Shown: positions 35,350-44,210 of the stretch, piece by piece | Position numbering within the stretch: position 1 is the stretch's first letter | Layout: each line of letters opens with the position of its first letter | Assembly (NCBI GenBank): GCA_030427705.1 | Contig: JAUIBR010000012.1 | Location: forward strand, 1 to 64,000 | Source of the DNA: a bacterium | GTDB taxonomy: Bacteria; Myxococcota_A; Bradymonadia; Bradymonadales; Bradymonadaceae | Direction: 5' to 3' | Length of the DNA stretch: 64,000 bases | The notes under the pieces: generated by a model | Told to the model about the DNA's origin: nothing | What the model saw: only the letters and a program-made list of their open reading frames with translations | Databases searched by the model: none | Program-made: the position numbers and the translations under genes

Positions 35350-37101
35350 TTATGCCAATAGGCGCTGCGATTCGATCAGACGGTGGTAGATGCCTTCAGC
35401 ATCGACGAGCTCGCTGTGTGTGCCGTCTTCAACGAGTTTTCCACGGTCGAGCACCAGGACCCGGTCAGCCCCGGCAACCGTGGACAATCGGTGCGCGATG
35501 ATCAGCGTGGTTCGACCGCGCATCAGGTTTTCGAGGGCTTTCTGGACCAACGCCTCGCTCTCGACATCAAGCGCAGACGTGGCTTCGTCCAGAATTAGGA
35601 TCTTCGGGTCCTTCAACAACGCCCGAGCGATAGCGATGCGCTGCTTTTGCCCACCGCTCAAGCGAATTCCGCGCTCACCAATCACCGTTTCCACCTTGTC
35701 TGGAAACTCAGAGACAAACTCCCATGCATTTGCGGCCCGTAGCGCGTCTTCGACTTCGCTATCGGTCGCATTGAGCTTCGCAAAGCGAACGTTCTCAGCG
35801 ATCGTGCCGCTGAACAGGATGGGTTCCTGCGCAACGACACCGATCTGTTCACGCAGTGCTGTGGGGTCGAGCTCGGTTAGTGGCATGCCGTCAACCAAGA
35901 TCGCGCCTTCGTTTGGATCGTAAAACCGCAGCATCATTGCACCAATCGTGGACTTACCCGCTCCGGATGGGCCGACAACTGCGACCTTTGTCCCAGGGTG
36001 CATGGTGAACGAGACATCTTGCAATGCGTCCACTTCCGGGCGCGTCGGGTATCGGAAAGAGACATCCTTGAACGTCACTTCGCCGTTCAAGTGCGGCGTT
36101 TGCCCGCCGACAACCTCGAACGGTGGCACACGGTCGATGAGCTGGAAAACCCGCTCAGCCGACCCCGTGGCTTTCATGAAATCCGTCCACAAACCGCTGA
36201 GCGCGCCTAGAGAAAACGCGACCATCAGCGTGTAGAGCAGAAATGCGGTCAGCTCACCCATCGTGAGGTCATCCTGCGTGACCATCGTTCCGCCCAACCA
36301 AAGCACAACTGCGACAGTCCCGTAGCCGATCAGTGTGACCCCGCCTCCAAAGACTGCGCCCACGATGGCTCGTTTCTTAGCGGCTGCGAACGACTCTTCC
36401 ACGGCGTCGCCGTAGCGTGACTTGGCGTTCTCTTCACCCGCGAACGAGCGCACGGTGCGAATGCCGCCAATCGTTTCTTCCGCGACAGCCGTGGAATCCG
36501 CCAGGCGATCCTGCACAGCTCGCGAGAGTTTTCGGACCTTTCGCCCGTAATACACCGAGATGCCGACCACGCCCGGCACCGCGATCGCGATCACGGACGC
36601 AAGTTTCACCGACGTTAGGAACAGGACGATCGTACCCCCGACCGCTTGCGCGCCGAATCGCAGGGCCATCGAGAGGTTTGAGGTGACAGCGTTTTGCAGA
36701 ATCTGCGTATCGGAGGTCAGACGCGATGTGAGTTCGCCGGTCTTCGTGTCGTCGAAGAAACCGATCTCCTGGCGCACGATCGCGGTGTAGAGCGACCGCC
36801 TCAGGTCCGCGACAACCCGCTCACCCACAACGGTGAACAGGTAATAACGCAGACTCACGAAGACGGCTTGAAACAGGAACAAGCCAATCAAGGCGAGGCC
36901 CAATAAGCCCAGATCGAGATCTTTCGCCTTGTTAACCAAGACGTCGTCGATTCCGATGCGCGCCGCCTGCGGATACAACAGACTCAGGCCAGACCCCATG
37001 AACAACGCAAATGTCGCGAAAACCAACGCCTTCCAGTGGGGCTTGGCCAGCGATATCACGCGTTTGAGGTCGATCGTTGAGGTTTCAGTCTGGTCGTTCA
37101 T
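35350..37101 (-). CDS. ABC exporter, fused permease and ATPase (MsbA-like)
   Basis: 583 residues from ATG 37101 (a GTG at 37110 is also possible). Six spans in the first 310 residues, then a nucleotide-binding domain with Walker A GPSGAGKST, signature LSGGQKQRIAIARA, Walker B ILILDEATSALD and the H-loop IAHRLST. Half-size exporter that works as a homodimer; lipid, lipid A, peptide or drug substrates are all possible. The gene start lies 86 bp from the divergent PLD gene. Confidence 0.92.
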   Translation of the reverse strand: MNDQTETSTIDLKRVISLAKPHWKALVFATFALFMGSGLSLLYPQAARIGIDDVLVNKAKDLDLGLLGLALIGLFLFQAVFVSLRYYLFTVVGERVVADLRRSLYTAIVRQEIGFFDDTKTGELTSRLTSDTQILQNAVTSNLSMALRFGAQAVGGTIVLFLTSVKLASVIAIAVPGVVGISVYYGRKVRKLSRAVQDRLADSTAVAEETIGGIRTVRSFAGEENAKSRYGDAVEESFAAAKKRAIVGAVFGGGVTLIGYGTVAVVLWLGGTMVTQDDLTMGELTAFLLYTLMVAFSLGALSGLWTDFMKATGSAERVFQLIDRVPPFEVVGGQTPHLNGEVTFKDVSFRYPTRPEVDALQDVSFTMHPGTKVAVVGPSGAGKSTIGAMMLRFYDPNEGAILVDGMPLTELDPTALREQIGVVAQEPILFSGTIAENVRFAKLNATDSEVEDALRAANAWEFVSEFPDKVETVIGERGIRLSGGQKQRIAIARALLKDPKILILDEATSALDVESEALVQKALENLMRGRTTLIIAHRLSTVAGADRVLVLDRGKLVEDGTHSELVDAEGIYHRLIESQRLLA

Positions 37102-37186
37102 AAGGTCCACATCCTACCCGTTTGATGCTTATGGGTTGAGTAGGAGGCAAAAATCAGCGAATACGGTTGTCCCATCGGAGAGTTAC

Positions 37187-39307
37187 GTGTTCAAGCCCGG
37201 CCACAATTGCGCCAACGCCTATCCTGACCAAGATGTGCGCGTTTTCATCGATGGACAGGATTATTTTGAAGCGTTGGCCGAAGCGCTACCAAAAGCAAAG
37301 CGAACCATATACATCGCCGGCTGGGCTTTCGACTTCAAAACGTGGCTCCGCCCAGACGAACCCGATGGCGAGCGGCTGCCTCTAGGGCCTCTTTTGCGGC
37401 GGTTGATTTCACAGAATCAAGAACTGCAAGTCTATGTTTTGGTGTGGGACTTGGCCGAAGGATTTCTACTGCGCAGCGACCCCTTTCGCTTGTTTCGAAA
37501 ACGGACACCGCCACATCGCCGCCTTCACTTTCGCTACGACAAACACTACCCGTTTGGCGCCTCGCAGCACCAAAAGTTCGTTGTCATCGACGACAGCATC
37601 GCGTTTATCGGCGGCATCGATCTGACCGTCGGAAGATGGGACACCCGGCAACATCTGGTGACCGACCGTCGCCGAATCGATCCTTACGGAACGGCTCACG
37701 GTCCGTTCCATGATGCCCACACTCAGGTGCAGGGCCAAATGGCGGAGTTAGCTGGCGAGATGTTTCGCACGCGCTGGTCATTGGCGACGCGGAAACCGGC
37801 AGTGCGCCCCTCACCGTATGAAGCTGAGCCAATCGAGGGCAGCTACACCTTTCGAGGAGTTGAGGCGGCGCTCTCCCGTACGGACCCGAACCAAGAGGTG
37901 CCGGTCCGCGAAGTCGAATCGCTCTTCGAGGATTCGATCGCGTCTGCGAAGTCACTAATCTACATCGAGAACCAATACCTGACGTCCCGCGAAATCGGGG
38001 AAATGCTGGCGCGGCGCCTTCAAGAGCCTGATGGACCTGAGGTCGTCATCATCGGGCCACGTCAGCCGGCGGGTTGGGCCGAAGAAATCACCGTCGGTCT
38101 GTTGCGATGGCGTGTCGTGGATGTGCTGCGAAAGGCGGACGTGCATGACCGATTGGGAATCTACTATCCGATGTCTTCGGTAGAACAGGACATCACGACG
38201 TACGTCCATATCAAGCTGACGATGATCGATGATGCGTTCGTTCGCATCGGCAGCGCCAACGTCAGCCGCCGATCGATGCGCGTTGACTCCGAGTTGGACA
38301 TCGCCTTCCAATTCGCCGATGAGACCAACGAGACACTGGCCCGCCAACTTCGCGAAAGCCTATTGGCCGAGCATTTAGGTTTGACCCCCGAAGAGGTTGC
38401 GGCCGAACTCGAGCGTGACTCCAGCGTTCTCTCGCTCGTCCGCCGAAAGGCTGGCGGCAACGACCGAACCCTCGTCGAGCTCGGCGGGGGCCCCGAAAAC
38501 AGCGATGACCGGCTTATCGCGCAGGATGCTGACCTGTTGGTTGACCCTGCAGAACCCATCGATCTTTTGGCCACGGCGGAAGCGTTTGTTGGCCGACGCC
38601 TCATGCAGGCACAGTTTCGTAGCCTTCCGCATGGATTCTTCGCGGTCGTTGGCATTTGCCTGGTGCTGCTCACACTGCGCTATGGTCTGCCGGACGAACT
38701 TCGAACGGGCTTGCGGTCGGTATCCCAGGGAATCGATGACGTTGGGATTCTGGCGCTCCCTGTGGCGATGGCCGGGGTCGCGCTGTTAAGTAGCCTGGGG
38801 GTGAACCTTTTTGTGCTGACGCTATTGATGTTCCAGGGCTTCGGCGTGTTCGTGGGCCTCCCCGTTACTTTTGGCTCGGTCCTTGGCGGCGCACTCTTGT
38901 CATACGGTTATGGACGGATACTGGGGCGTCACTGGGTGAACACTCTATTCGGCATCAAGGTGCAGGCAGTCCGACGTCGAATGTTTAGGCGAGGAGCGTT
39001 CAGCGTGGCGATGCTTCGCCTGTTCCCTGTGTCCCGATTTCACACGGTCGGCGCGGTCAGCGGCGCTTCCGAGATGCGTCCCTACCTGTTCACATTTGGA
39101 ACGGTTTTGGGGCTGGCTTTGCCGTTTCTGGGCATCAGCATCATGGCGTACACCCTTCTTCGAGTGTTAAGAGAAGCAACTTGGCTTAACCTCGCCATTC
39201 TAGTTGGCGTGCTCGCCCTCTATTGGTCCGGAATCAATGGTCTCGAGAAAGGCTACCAACGCTGGAGAAACCGCCAACGGCGCGGCACAACGACACTAAC
39301 CCCATGA
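37187..39307 (+). CDS. Phospholipase D-like protein fused to a VTT/TVP38 membrane domain
   Basis: 706 residues from GTG 37187, which has GGAG six bases upstream; a longer open frame back to 36929 overlaps the divergent ABC gene and is unlikely. Residues about 1-470 hold two HKD motifs (HQKFVVIDDSIAFIGG and HIKLTMIDDAFVRIGS), the PLD/cardiolipin-synthase signature. The start (PGHNCANAY, GWAFDFKTW) matches PLD-VTT proteins. The last 210 residues have about six spans of the VTT/SNARE-associated family (DedA relatives, putative lipid scramblases). A phosphatidyltransferase or phospholipase at the membrane is likely. Confidence 0.88.
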   Translation: MFKPGHNCANAYPDQDVRVFIDGQDYFEALAEALPKAKRTIYIAGWAFDFKTWLRPDEPDGERLPLGPLLRRLISQNQELQVYVLVWDLAEGFLLRSDPFRLFRKRTPPHRRLHFRYDKHYPFGASQHQKFVVIDDSIAFIGGIDLTVGRWDTRQHLVTDRRRIDPYGTAHGPFHDAHTQVQGQMAELAGEMFRTRWSLATRKPAVRPSPYEAEPIEGSYTFRGVEAALSRTDPNQEVPVREVESLFEDSIASAKSLIYIENQYLTSREIGEMLARRLQEPDGPEVVIIGPRQPAGWAEEITVGLLRWRVVDVLRKADVHDRLGIYYPMSSVEQDITTYVHIKLTMIDDAFVRIGSANVSRRSMRVDSELDIAFQFADETNETLARQLRESLLAEHLGLTPEEVAAELERDSSVLSLVRRKAGGNDRTLVELGGGPENSDDRLIAQDADLLVDPAEPIDLLATAEAFVGRRLMQAQFRSLPHGFFAVVGICLVLLTLRYGLPDELRTGLRSVSQGIDDVGILALPVAMAGVALLSSLGVNLFVLTLLMFQGFGVFVGLPVTFGSVLGGALLSYGYGRILGRHWVNTLFGIKVQAVRRRMFRRGAFSVAMLRLFPVSRFHTVGAVSGASEMRPYLFTFGTVLGLALPFLGISIMAYTLLRVLREATWLNLAILVGVLALYWSGINGLEKGYQRWRNRQRRGTTTLTP

Positions 39308-40005
39308 AACTTCTCTTCTTCACTGTTTTGCTCACGCTATTGCCTGCCGTCGCCTTCGCACAGGATGCGAAGTCATTTGATGCTGCGATGGAAAACGGCG
39401 ACTACCCGTCGGCGTTGGACGCGGCAGATCGCTGGTATGCGGAAACGAAGAGTTTTGAGGCGCTCCAAGCGCGGGTGAAGGTCCTTCGCCGCGTTGGCCG
39501 GGACGACGAAGCACAGGCGGCCATCAACGCCCACCCTGAGCTTACCGAGCCTCAAAAGGCGGAGTTGGCCAAGAAGACTGAAAAGACGCCCGAATACGTT
39601 CCAATTCCGAACAAACGCCAAAACACATTCAGCCCTCCCGAAGACGACGATACGACGCTCGGCTGGGTCTTGGTTGGCGGCGGCCTGTTTGCTGCGTTGG
39701 GGGCTGGTATTGGGTTGTTCGTCGCGGATGTGGAAGCACAGAAAGTCGCGTGCAGCCCAAGGTCCACCGCGCCCAAAGATGGGTGCAGCGATGACGGCTA
39801 CGGCGATTTGACGCGTGCCGAGTTTGTCGAGAAGTCGGACAACGTCAGCACCATCCGGTTTGCCTCGTTGGTCATGGGCGGACTGGCCGCTGTCTTCACC
39901 GGATGGGGCATCTACAACCTCCTAAACGCGAAGAGCGATGGACCCTCAGTTTCCATCGCTCCGCACGCAAACGGTATCGACCTGTTCATCGATGTCGCTT
40001 TCTAG
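39304..40005 (+). CDS. Exported protein with two C-terminal membrane spans, unknown
   Basis: 233 residues. ATG 39304 overlaps the PLD stop (ATGA). Signal peptide MKLLFFTVLLTLLPAVAFAQ, then a helical region recalling one tetratricopeptide unit (AMENGDYPSALDAADRWYAE), a polar linker, and two hydrophobic segments (WVLVGGGLFAALGAGIGLFV and FASLVMGGLAAVFTGWGIY). It ends in SVSIAPHANGIDLFIDVAF, a strand-like end with terminal Phe. No family recognised. Its stop interlocks with the DUF934 gene stop (CTAG). Confidence 0.7.
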   Translation: MKLLFFTVLLTLLPAVAFAQDAKSFDAAMENGDYPSALDAADRWYAETKSFEALQARVKVLRRVGRDDEAQAAINAHPELTEPQKAELAKKTEKTPEYVPIPNKRQNTFSPPEDDDTTLGWVLVGGGLFAALGAGIGLFVADVEAQKVACSPRSTAPKDGCSDDGYGDLTRAEFVEKSDNVSTIRFASLVMGGLAAVFTGWGIYNLLNAKSDGPSVSIAPHANGIDLFIDVAF

Positions 40006-40487
40006 ACTCGCTGCTCGGATAGGTAGACGGGCAGCGTGCCATCGGCGGCCGTTTGGTAGGTTATCGAGAAGTCGTTGAACCCCTTCAGGGCGTCCCGGAT
40101 ATTGCCCTGCGCCAACTCGAACGTGTCGAAGCCGCAACGACATAAATAGAAGAGTTGGTCACGGAGGATGTCTCCGGTCGCACGCAGTTCTCCCTGATAG
40201 TTAAAGCGTTCCCGAAGCAATCGAGCCTTCGAGTAGCTGCGTCCGTCCGCGAATTTGGGGAAGTCGAGGGCGATGATGTCCAACGAACTGATGTCGTCCA
40301 GGATCGGCTCAATCGGTTCGTCAGATGCGATGCGCACGCCAATGCCTTCCACGTTCTTCAGCTGCTCTCTCTCTTCGAGCCATCGTGTGAGTGACACGGT
40401 GAAATTGCCGCCGGTCGCCTGTTCATCATCAGCAAGGTGACGGACGTCATCCTCAATAATGGAGCGGTTTTTGATAACCTCACCCAT
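40002..40487 (-). CDS. DUF934 protein of the sulfite reductase operon
   Basis: 161 residues from ATG 40487 with a strong AAGGAGG site. Motifs LDIIALDFPKFADGRSYSKARLLRERFNYQGELRA and FYLCRCGFDTFEL (shown in part) are typical of DUF934, a family found beside nitrite/sulfite reductase in many proteobacteria and thought to help the reductase. It overlaps the reductase gene by 8 bases and is last in the operon. Confidence 0.9.
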   Translation of the reverse strand: MGEVIKNRSIIEDDVRHLADDEQATGGNFTVSLTRWLEEREQLKNVEGIGVRIASDEPIEPILDDISSLDIIALDFPKFADGRSYSKARLLRERFNYQGELRATGDILRDQLFYLCRCGFDTFELAQGNIRDALKGFNDFSITYQTAADGTLPVYLSEQRV

Positions 40488-42132
40488 ATACGACCTCCTT
40501 GATTGGGCCCCTGCCCACACGTCGATAGAAATCCAAGAATCGCTCGCCGTCTTCACGCTCAACGCGGTAGTAGTCGACGATCTTCTGGATAGCCCCGACG
40601 ATCTCATCTTTCGAAATTGCGGGACCAAGCCACTTGCCCAGTGACGCATCGTTCTCGGCCGAGCCGCCCAACATGATTTGGTAGTATTCTTCGTCGTTCT
40701 TGTTGATGCCGAGGATACCGATGTGCCCAACGTGATGATGACCGCATGAGTTAATGCATCCGCTCATTTTGATCTTGAGCTCGCCGATGTCGTACTGCAG
40801 CTCTAGATCGTCTTTGAACGCATCCGTGATGGCCTGCGAGACGCCGATTGAACCTGCGTTTGCCAGGTCGCAGAAGTCCAAACCAGGGCAGCAGATGATG
40901 TCCGTGACTTTGCCAATATTTGGCGTCGCCATCTCTTGAGCATGCAGCTCGGACCACAGAGCGAAGAGATGCTCGTTTGGCACATCGCTTAAGATAAGGT
41001 TTTGCTCGTGGGTCGTGCGCAAGCGGCCGAAACTGTACTTGTCTGCAAGGTCAGCGATGACATCGAGCTGTTCATCAGTGATATCCCCTGGAGGACGCTC
41101 GGGAGATTTGAGCGAAACCGCCACAATATTGTAGCCCGGGACCTTGTGCTCGGTGACGTTCTGTTCGAACCACCTCGCAAACTGTGGGTTTGAATCAATC
41201 TTGCCCAAGAACTCTTGATGGTTCGCAGCCTGCGCGTCGTATTCAGGCGGCACAAAGAACGCCGAAACGCGTGCAATCTCTTCTTCGGTGAGGTGCAACA
41301 CACTGTCTTTGATGTGCTCCCACTCTTCCTCAACCTGGCGACGGAATTCGTCCGGGCCAAGCGACTTCACCAGAATCTTGATGCGCGCTTTGTATTTGTT
41401 CTCGCGATTGCCGTGGAGGTTGTACACGCGAAGGATGGCTTCCGTGTAAGAAAGCAGATGTTCCTTCGGTAGGAATTCTCGGATCGTTGCACCAAGGATG
41501 GGTGTGCGCCCTAACCCACCGCCCACGATGACCTGAAATCCAACCACACCTTCGTCATTCTTTACGAGCCGGAACCCGATATCGTGCACGATGACCGCAG
41601 CCCGGTCTTGAATCGCACCCGTAATGGCGATCTTGAATTTGCGCGGAAGGTAAGAGAATTCGGGATGAAACGTCGACCACTGGCGCAAAATCTCGCAGTA
41701 GGGACGTGGGTCCTCAATCTCGTCGCCCGCGACACCGGCGAGGTGGTCGGCGGAGATGTTTCGAATGCAGTTTCCGCTGGTCTGAATCGCATGCATCTGG
41801 ACCTTCGCCAGGTCCGCCAAGATATCTGGCGATTCAGCGAGTTTCGGCCAGTTGTACTGGATATTCTGACGCGTCGTAATGTGTCCGAAACCCTTGTCAT
41901 ATTTGCGCGCAATATGGGCCAGCATGCGGGTTTGCTCGCTACTGAGCAGCCCGTATGGGATCGCAACGCGCAGCATGTATGCGTGACGTTGCAGATACAG
42001 CCCGTTCATCAGGCGCAGCGGTCTGAATTGGTCTTCGGTCAATTCGCCGGCAAGGCGACGTTCCACTTGGTCGCGATACTGCGCGACGCGCTCATCGACA
42101 ATCTTCTGGTCGATCGCATTGTATTGATACAT
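40480..42132 (-). CDS. Siroheme sulfite (or nitrite) reductase, ferredoxin-type
   Basis: 550 residues, within the size of CysI/Sir hemoproteins. Two ferrite-reductase repeats; siroheme/4Fe-4S ligands appear as CCPGLDFC and SGCINSCGHHHVG (Cx5C and Cx3C). FGHITTRQNIQYNWP and the FGRLRTTHEQNL repeat are the two typical half-domain motifs. Context with cobA and DUF934, and the shared 29-bp element with the cysHDN operon, favour sulfite as substrate. Its start shares one base with the cobA stop (TAATG). Confidence 0.93.
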   Translation of the reverse strand: MYQYNAIDQKIVDERVAQYRDQVERRLAGELTEDQFRPLRLMNGLYLQRHAYMLRVAIPYGLLSSEQTRMLAHIARKYDKGFGHITTRQNIQYNWPKLAESPDILADLAKVQMHAIQTSGNCIRNISADHLAGVAGDEIEDPRPYCEILRQWSTFHPEFSYLPRKFKIAITGAIQDRAAVIVHDIGFRLVKNDEGVVGFQVIVGGGLGRTPILGATIREFLPKEHLLSYTEAILRVYNLHGNRENKYKARIKILVKSLGPDEFRRQVEEEWEHIKDSVLHLTEEEIARVSAFFVPPEYDAQAANHQEFLGKIDSNPQFARWFEQNVTEHKVPGYNIVAVSLKSPERPPGDITDEQLDVIADLADKYSFGRLRTTHEQNLILSDVPNEHLFALWSELHAQEMATPNIGKVTDIICCPGLDFCDLANAGSIGVSQAITDAFKDDLELQYDIGELKIKMSGCINSCGHHHVGHIGILGINKNDEEYYQIMLGGSAENDASLGKWLGPAISKDEIVGAIQKIVDYYRVEREDGERFLDFYRRVGRGPIKEVVYG

Positions 42133-42923
42133 TAGCCCACCTCCTGGTGCGCATGGTCAAATTCTGAGCTGGCGATGAATTGCCGCAGGTTTACGACTTC
42201 ACCAATGACAATGGTCGCGGGCGATGCAACCTGGGCGGCGTGTGCGACGTCCACAAGCTGAGCCAGGGGCGCCTCGACCACGTACTGGTCTTCGGTGGTA
42301 CCTCGATGAACGATGGCACAGGGCGTGAGCGGGTCTCGCCCGCCTTCCATCACGGCTTCAACGATATGTGGGAGGTTTTTGACTCCCATCAGGACAACAA
42401 GCGTGCCGCCCGCTTTTGCCAGGTCCCGCCAGGCAGGACGCAGCGCATCGACGCCACCCGCACCGTGGCCAGCCACAACCGAGAAATGGGTTGTGACGCC
42501 ACGGTGGGTGACAGGAATTCCGGCCGCTTGTGGTGCGGCGACTGACGACGAGATGCCGGGGACGATTTCGAAATCGATTCCCTGCTCAGCAAGCGCCAGC
42601 GCTTCCTCACCACCGCGCCCAAACACAAAAGGGTCCCCTCCCTTGAGACGCACGACGAAATTCCCGGACTTTGCCTCTTTGACAAGCAAAGCATTGATGA
42701 CCTCCTGCCCCGTCGCTCTACCGCCGGGACGCTTGCCTACATCGATGACGCGTGCATCAGGGCAGAAGGTCAAAACTCTCGAATCAACGAGTGCATCCAC
42801 GAGCACCACATCTGCCCGCCCCAACAGCCGAACCGCGCGAAGCGTCATCAACTCCGGATCACTTGGTCCGGCGCCAACGATGGCCACTTTCCCGGATATA
42901 GGCTGGTTTAGGTCGAGTTTCAT
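42132..42923 (-). CDS. cobA: Uroporphyrinogen-III C-methyltransferase (SUMT)
   Basis: 263 residues from ATG 42923, which has GGAG upstream; an ATG at 42947 is open without a clear site. Motifs VAIVGAGPSDPELMTLRA, RLKGGDPFVFGRGGEE and GISS.. match SUMT, which makes precorrin-2 for siroheme, the cofactor of the reductase encoded next. No CysG oxidase/ferrochelatase domain is present, so those steps must be encoded elsewhere. First gene of the sir operon. Confidence 0.94.
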   Translation of the reverse strand: MKLDLNQPISGKVAIVGAGPSDPELMTLRAVRLLGRADVVLVDALVDSRVLTFCPDARVIDVGKRPGGRATGQEVINALLVKEAKSGNFVVRLKGGDPFVFGRGGEEALALAEQGIDFEIVPGISSSVAAPQAAGIPVTHRGVTTHFSVVAGHGAGGVDALRPAWRDLAKAGGTLVVLMGVKNLPHIVEAVMEGGRDPLTPCAIVHRGTTEDQYVVEAPLAQLVDVAHAAQVASPATIVIGEVVNLRQFIASSEFDHAHQEVG

Positions 42924-42969
42924 GTGGGGCTCCAAATCACACTTCATCCATTCTGACGCCGACTCTGAC

Positions 42970-42998
42970 GATTAATTCATACTAAGTCAATAGGAATT
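42970..42998 (-). promoter_or_regulatory. 29-bp operator-like element upstream of the cobA-sir operon (copy 2)
   Basis: Exact copy of 31121-31149, here 46 bp before the cobA start. Flanking bases differ on both sides, so the identity is limited to the element itself. See copy 1 for its structure. Confidence 0.65.
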
Positions 42999-43100
42999 AC
43001 ATGCTAAGCACCACTGACAAGAAAGAGGGTTGCCGTTTACGCCCCGGTGCCTACTATCCCGGCGCCGTGGGCACGTCGCTCGTCATAACGGATTTGTTGT

Positions 43101-44210
43101 ATGGAAAAGCGTGATTGCTACGAAGTCTTGGGAATCTCCAGAGACTTCGAAGAAAGAGAGCTAAAGAAGGCGTACCGCAAGCTGGCGATGCAGTACCACC
43201 CGGACCGCAATCCCGGCGATGCTCAAGCTGAGGCTGCTTTCAAAGAAGCGGCTGAGGCATACGAGATTCTCTCGGACCCTGAAAAACGCGCCATCTACGA
43301 CCGCTACGGGCATGAAGGCCTGAAAGGTCGCATGGGTGGAGGAGGAGCCGGATTCTCGAACGTCGAGGATATCTTCTCGCAGTTCGGCGATATCTTTGGC
43401 GACTTCTTCGGATTTGGCCGACAACGCTCAAACGGACCACGCCGTGGACCTGACTTGCGGTTGGACCTGGAGCTCACGTTCGAGGAAGCCGCATTTGGCA
43501 CGGCGCGCGAGGTTGAAGTTCCACGGCATGCGACATGTGAAACCTGTGAAGGAAGCGGCGCGAAGCCAGGAACTGAGCCCAAACGCTGCGGCACCTGCGG
43601 TGGACGTGGCCAAGTTCAGCATTCGCAGGGCTTCTTCACACTGTCGTCCACCTGCCCCACGTGTCGTGGACAAGGCCATGTGATCGACGATCCGTGCGAG
43701 ACCTGCACTGGCAACGGCGTTGTCGAGGAAGTCCGGCAGGTCAACGTGAAGATTCCACCAGGCGTCGATGACGGGACCCGACTGCGACTGCGAAACGAAG
43801 GCGAAGCTGGCGACCGCGGCGGACCACCTGGCGATCTCTACGTCTTCCTGCACGTTCAGCCGAGCGAGATTTTTGAGCGCACAGGTTCTGACCTGCACTT
43901 CAAAGCTGAAATCTCGTTCGTCCAAGCCGCACTTGGGTGTGAGCTAGAAATCCCAACGCTTGAGGAGCCTCGCACCATCAAGGTCGAGCCCGGCTCACAA
44001 TACGGCGATATCGTGACGCTCGCTAACGAAGGGATTCAGCGAGTCAATCGCCCGAATTCCCGCGGGGATCTGCACGTTCACCTCGATGTGCGTGTCCCAA
44101 CCAAACTGAACAAGAAGCAGCGCGAAGCCCTCGAGACCTTCGCAGAACTCAGCGATATTCCGACCAAATCAGCAAGCCTGGTCGACCGCATCAAAGAGAA
44201 GCTTTCCTAA
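43101..44210 (+). CDS. dnaJ: Chaperone protein DnaJ
   Basis: 369 residues. J domain at 1-70 with the HPD motif (MQYHPDRNPG), a Gly/Phe region (GGGGAGFSNVEDIFSQFGDI), four zinc-finger repeats (CETCEGSG, CGTCGGRG, CPTCRGQG, CETCTGNG) and C-terminal substrate-binding domains. Co-chaperone of DnaK. No dnaK or grpE is adjacent. The stop overlaps the astB stop on the opposite strand (CTAA). Confidence 0.96.
   Translation: MEKRDCYEVLGISRDFEERELKKAYRKLAMQYHPDRNPGDAQAEAAFKEAAEAYEILSDPEKRAIYDRYGHEGLKGRMGGGGAGFSNVEDIFSQFGDIFGDFFGFGRQRSNGPRRGPDLRLDLELTFEEAAFGTAREVEVPRHATCETCEGSGAKPGTEPKRCGTCGGRGQVQHSQGFFTLSSTCPTCRGQGHVIDDPCETCTGNGVVEEVRQVNVKIPPGVDDGTRLRLRNEGEAGDRGGPPGDLYVFLHVQPSEIFERTGSDLHFKAEISFVQAALGCELEIPTLEEPRTIKVEPGSQYGDIVTLANEGIQRVNRPNSRGDLHVHLDVRVPTKLNKKQREALETFAELSDIPTKSASLVDRIKEKLS

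Noticed and set aside
36929-37186. N-terminal extension of the PLD-VTT protein
   Set aside because: It would overlap the divergent ABC exporter by 170 bases; GTG 37187 has a good GGAG and fits the family N-terminus.
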